A DNA stretch of 8,286 nucleotides from B16-G9 sp964400655. GTDB lineage: Bacteria; Bacteroidota; Bacteroidia; Bacteroidales; F082. The position numbers were made by a program, and so were the translations under genes. The DNA lies in contig CAYNVN010000096.1 in assembly GCA_964400655.1 (NCBI GenBank), positions 1 through 8,286 of the forward strand. The letters run 5' to 3'. Shown piece after piece: positions 7,164-8,286 of the stretch. The first letter of the stretch is position 1; every line of letters starts with the position of its first letter. The notes under the pieces were generated by a model. It searched no databases. It saw only the letters and a program-made list of their open reading frames with translations, and had not been told where the DNA came from.

Positions 7164-7240
7164 TGGTAGCGAGGCCGAGAATTGAACTCGGGACCTCCGG
7201 GTTATGAATCCGACGCTCTAACCAACTGAGCTACCTCGCC
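7164..7240 (-). tRNA. tRNA-Met (anticodon CAT), elongator-like, CCA encoded
   Basis: A complete cloverleaf can be folded. The acceptor GGCGAGG pairs with CCTCGCT (G1 opposite U72). The D-stem GCTC/GAGC has the loop AGTTGGTTA. The anticodon arm is TCGGA-TTCATAA-CCCGG, the variable loop AGGTC, and the T-arm CCGAG-TTCAATT-CTCGG. The discriminator is A73, and CCA follows in the DNA at 7164-7166. The anticodon CAT sits at 34-36 with U33 and A37. Initiator hallmarks (three G-C pairs before the anticodon loop and a C1xA72 mismatch) are absent, so this is elongator Met or possibly the lysidine-modified Ile2 tRNA. Position 31-39 is an A-C mismatch. The gene stands alone, with its own promoter and terminator, at the edge of an AT-rich accessory stretch. 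Confidence 0.95.
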
Positions 7241-7252
7241 GTTTTGAGGGTG

Positions 7253-7282
7253 CAAAAATAACAAAAACTGCTATTTCGCAAA
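7253..7282 (-). promoter_or_regulatory. Promoter of the tRNA gene
   Basis: On the minus strand TTTG (7279-7282) is followed after 18 bp by TATTTTTG (7253-7260), an exact TAnnTTTG -7 box. This is close to the standard Bacteroidota sigma factor arrangement (19-21 bp spacing). Transcription would begin a few bases before the mature tRNA 5' end at 7240. Confidence 0.7.
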
Positions 7283-7335
7283 CTTAATTGAAAAAAATAT
7301 TTTTATACTCCACCAAACCACCTACACAACATTCA

Positions 7336-7407
7336 ATGTCTCCCCCCTAATCAAAAAGCCCGGAATATTTTTGCCGCAAAGTAAAAAAACGATTAGCTCA
7401 TAAATCG
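7336..7407 (+). repeat. Direct repeat, copy 1 (72 bp)
   Basis: This segment recurs at 8217-8285 in the same orientation. A core of 42 bases (7347-7388) is identical, and the flanks match with small indels and substitutions. The core contains an exact -7-like TATTTTTG at 7366-7373 and the near-palindrome TTTGCCGCAAA at 7370-7380. On the opposite strand it also reads a degenerate promoter-like TTACTTTG. It may be a dispersed promoter-containing repeat or the boundary of a duplicated segment. Confidence 0.9.
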
Positions 7408-7594
7408 AAATTACCGAAAAAAGAGGACATGATTATGGGTGTATTAGATATTAAATGATATAGCAGAAGGGAAAGGTTAAGAAAATGGGCATATATATAC
7501 AAGTTGACGTACATAGAGACAACGTAGCAATAATGAAAATGTAATTGCAAATCAGATGAATATAAATACTTTGTCGTTAGATAAATTTTGAATA
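7408..7594. other. AT-rich non-coding stretch between repeat copy 1 and the KilA-N remnant
   Basis: With the tRNA-to-repeat gap (7241-7335) and repeat copy 1, this completes about 350 bp without a gene. The sequence is visibly more AT-rich than the core genes. Only peptides under 20 codons occur on the plus strand. A 70-codon minus-strand frame is low-complexity and hydrophobic, runs antisense across the KilA-N start, and is not credible. Just before the KilA-N ATG, TAAATTTTG (7582-7590) resembles a -7 box with one extra base. Confidence 0.5.
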
Positions 7595-7951
7595 ATGGGA
7601 AAAACGACAAAAATAAAAGTTGAAGAAAAATTAATCTCGATTGTAAAAAAAGACGAACAAGATTACATTTGCCTGACTGATATGGTAAGGGGTGAAGAAG
7701 GAAGTGACCATATTAGAAACCGGATGAGAAATAGAATTACTGTTGAATTTATTGGATTATGAGAAACTTTACACAACCCGAATTTTAAACCTGTCGAATT
7801 CGACACCTTTAGAAAACAAGCCGGTCTGAATAATTTCAATTTAACACCAAAGAAATGGATTGAAAAAACAAATGCAATTGGAATTATTCCGAAAGCAGGC
7901 AGGCATGGTGGAACTTACGCTAACAAATACAGTGCATTTGACAAAAAGTGA
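7595..7951 (+). pseudogene. KilA-N domain protein, broken by an in-frame stop and C-terminally truncated
   Basis: From the ATG at 7595 the frame reads a KilA-N domain: YICLTDMVRGEEGSDHIRNR, then VEFIGL, then TGA at codon 56 (7760-7762). The same frame resumes as ETLHNPNFKPVEFDTFRKQA, then PKKWIEKTNAIGI and KAGRHGGTYA, and stops for good at codon 119 (7949-7951). In intact relatives a Trp stands between IGL and ETL, so the stop looks like TGG to TGA. Intact proteins continue after GGTYA with an (H)KDIAFEFASWISPEF segment and about 150 more residues; here only a trace (AF) is left and the rest is missing. KilA-N domains are DNA-binding modules common in phage and mobile DNA. It is a remnant beside a tRNA, bracketed by direct repeats, and almost certainly non-functional. 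Confidence 0.88.
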
Positions 7952-8003
7952 CAGAGTTGAAGATAAAGTGTTTCAAAATCCCAAATGCCGCATATTCAAA
8001 CCA

Positions 8004-8117
8004 TTAAAAAACCAACTCCTTTTCTTTACCCTTCCTCCTCAAAACAACAAACAAAACCAATCCCGAAAGGAACAGGATGGGTGAGATGATTTCGGCTTGT
8101 GTAATGTTGTTGTGCAT
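8004..8117 (-). CDS. Candidate 37-residue single-pass membrane protein
   Basis: A 38-codon frame (ATG at 8117, TAA at 8004-8006) encodes a short polar N-terminus (MHNNITQAEI), one hydrophobic helix of about 16-18 residues (ISPILFLSGLVLFVVL at 11-26), and a basic tail (RRKGKEKE). The layout predicts a small inner-membrane protein with the tail in the cytoplasm. An exact -7-like TAACTTTG at 8176-8183 lies about 58 bp upstream. I do not recognise a named family, and no ribosome-binding site is visible, which is not informative in Bacteroidota. Its polar-helix-basic composition is more protein-like than the surrounding AT-rich sequence would give at random. It lies convergent to the KilA-N remnant, inside the repeat-bracketed island. 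It could still be a chance frame. Confidence 0.5.
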   Translation of the reverse strand: MHNNITQAEIISPILFLSGLVLFVVLRRKGKEKELVF

Positions 8118-8175
8118 GCGGTAATCCGTAAGCAAGTGCCCTATAAATAAGTATCTTTTTATTTGAAACTTTTAG

Positions 8176-8183
8176 CAAAGTTA
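8176..8183 (-). promoter_or_regulatory. Candidate -7 promoter element for the small membrane protein
   Basis: TAACTTTG on the minus strand is an exact TAnnTTTG match with an A/T-rich upstream stretch and no clear -33 TTTG. The implied leader before the ATG at 8117 is about 50-55 nt. Confidence 0.4.
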
Positions 8184-8216
8184 AAAAAACTAAAAAAATT
8201 ACCTACCTGACATGCG

Positions 8217-8285
8217 ATGTCACCCTCTAATCAAAAAGCCCGGAATATTTTTGCCGCAAAGTAAAAAACGACTAGCCACAAATCG
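8217..8285 (+). repeat. Direct repeat, copy 2 (about 69 bp, may continue past the window)
   Basis: Second copy of the repeat at 7336-7407, same orientation, 880 bp away. The core 8227-8268 is identical. Outside it the copies differ by a one-base shorter A-run, a T-to-C change in the GATTAG/GACTAG segment and a small indel. The TATTTTTG (8246-8253) and palindrome TTTGCCGCAAA (8250-8260) are conserved. The right boundary is uncertain because the window ends one base later. Confidence 0.88.
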
Positions 8286-8286
8286 G

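Noticed and set aside
7398..7610. 70-codon minus-strand frame in the AT-rich region
   Set aside because: Low-complexity Leu/Tyr/Ser-rich product, overlaps repeat copy 1 and runs antisense across the KilA-N start; typical of AT-rich non-coding DNA.
7760..7762. In-frame TGA in the KilA-N gene as selenocysteine, given selenium-linked genes nearby
   Set aside because: The position is Trp in intact relatives, KilA-N proteins are not selenoproteins, and the frame also loses its C-terminus, so pseudogenisation is simpler.
7860..8084. 74-codon plus-strand frame overlapping the KilA-N remnant
   Set aside because: It begins out of frame within the conserved KilA-N segment, is antisense to the candidate small membrane protein, and has no recognisable domain.
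7336..8285. Repeat pair as a CRISPR array or insertion-sequence terminal repeats
   Set aside because: Only two copies, 880 bp apart, directly rather than inversely oriented, and no transposase remnant between them.

Overview
The window looks like a chromosomal segment of a Bacteroidota member, probably a marine or gut-type Bacteroidales/Marinilabiliales-like organism. This is inferred from protein style, from repeated TAnnTTTG -7 promoter elements, and from the lack of Shine-Dalgarno sequences. All intact genes lie on the minus strand, so transcription runs from high to low coordinates.

From the right: 7241-8286 is AT-rich, gene-poor accessory DNA. It holds a decayed KilA-N domain gene, a candidate 37-residue membrane protein, and two direct copies of a ~70 bp repeat that bracket them. 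Next comes a tRNA with anticodon CAT, with its own promoter and a strong hairpin terminator. A likely operon follows: an inositol-monophosphatase family enzyme, a small DUF2061 membrane protein and an NfeD/ClpP-class membrane protease. The last two overlap by 4 bp. Then come two separately promoted envelope genes: a GH73-type glucosaminidase with LysM domains and a PlsC-like acyltransferase.

At the left end, a YgeY-type M20 hydrolase and a YgeW-type knotted carbamoyltransferase (cut by the window edge) form a tight pair. Families of this pair are known from selenium-linked purine/uric-acid fermentation clusters. The rest of such a cluster, if present, lies beyond position 1.

Most of the window is ordinary core genome. 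The parts deserving a second look are the repeat-bracketed island beside the tRNA, the near-leaderless promoter arrangements, and the ygeY-ygeW pair. I see no convincing new defence or mobile system. The KilA-N remnant is broken by an in-frame TGA and has lost its C-terminal part.
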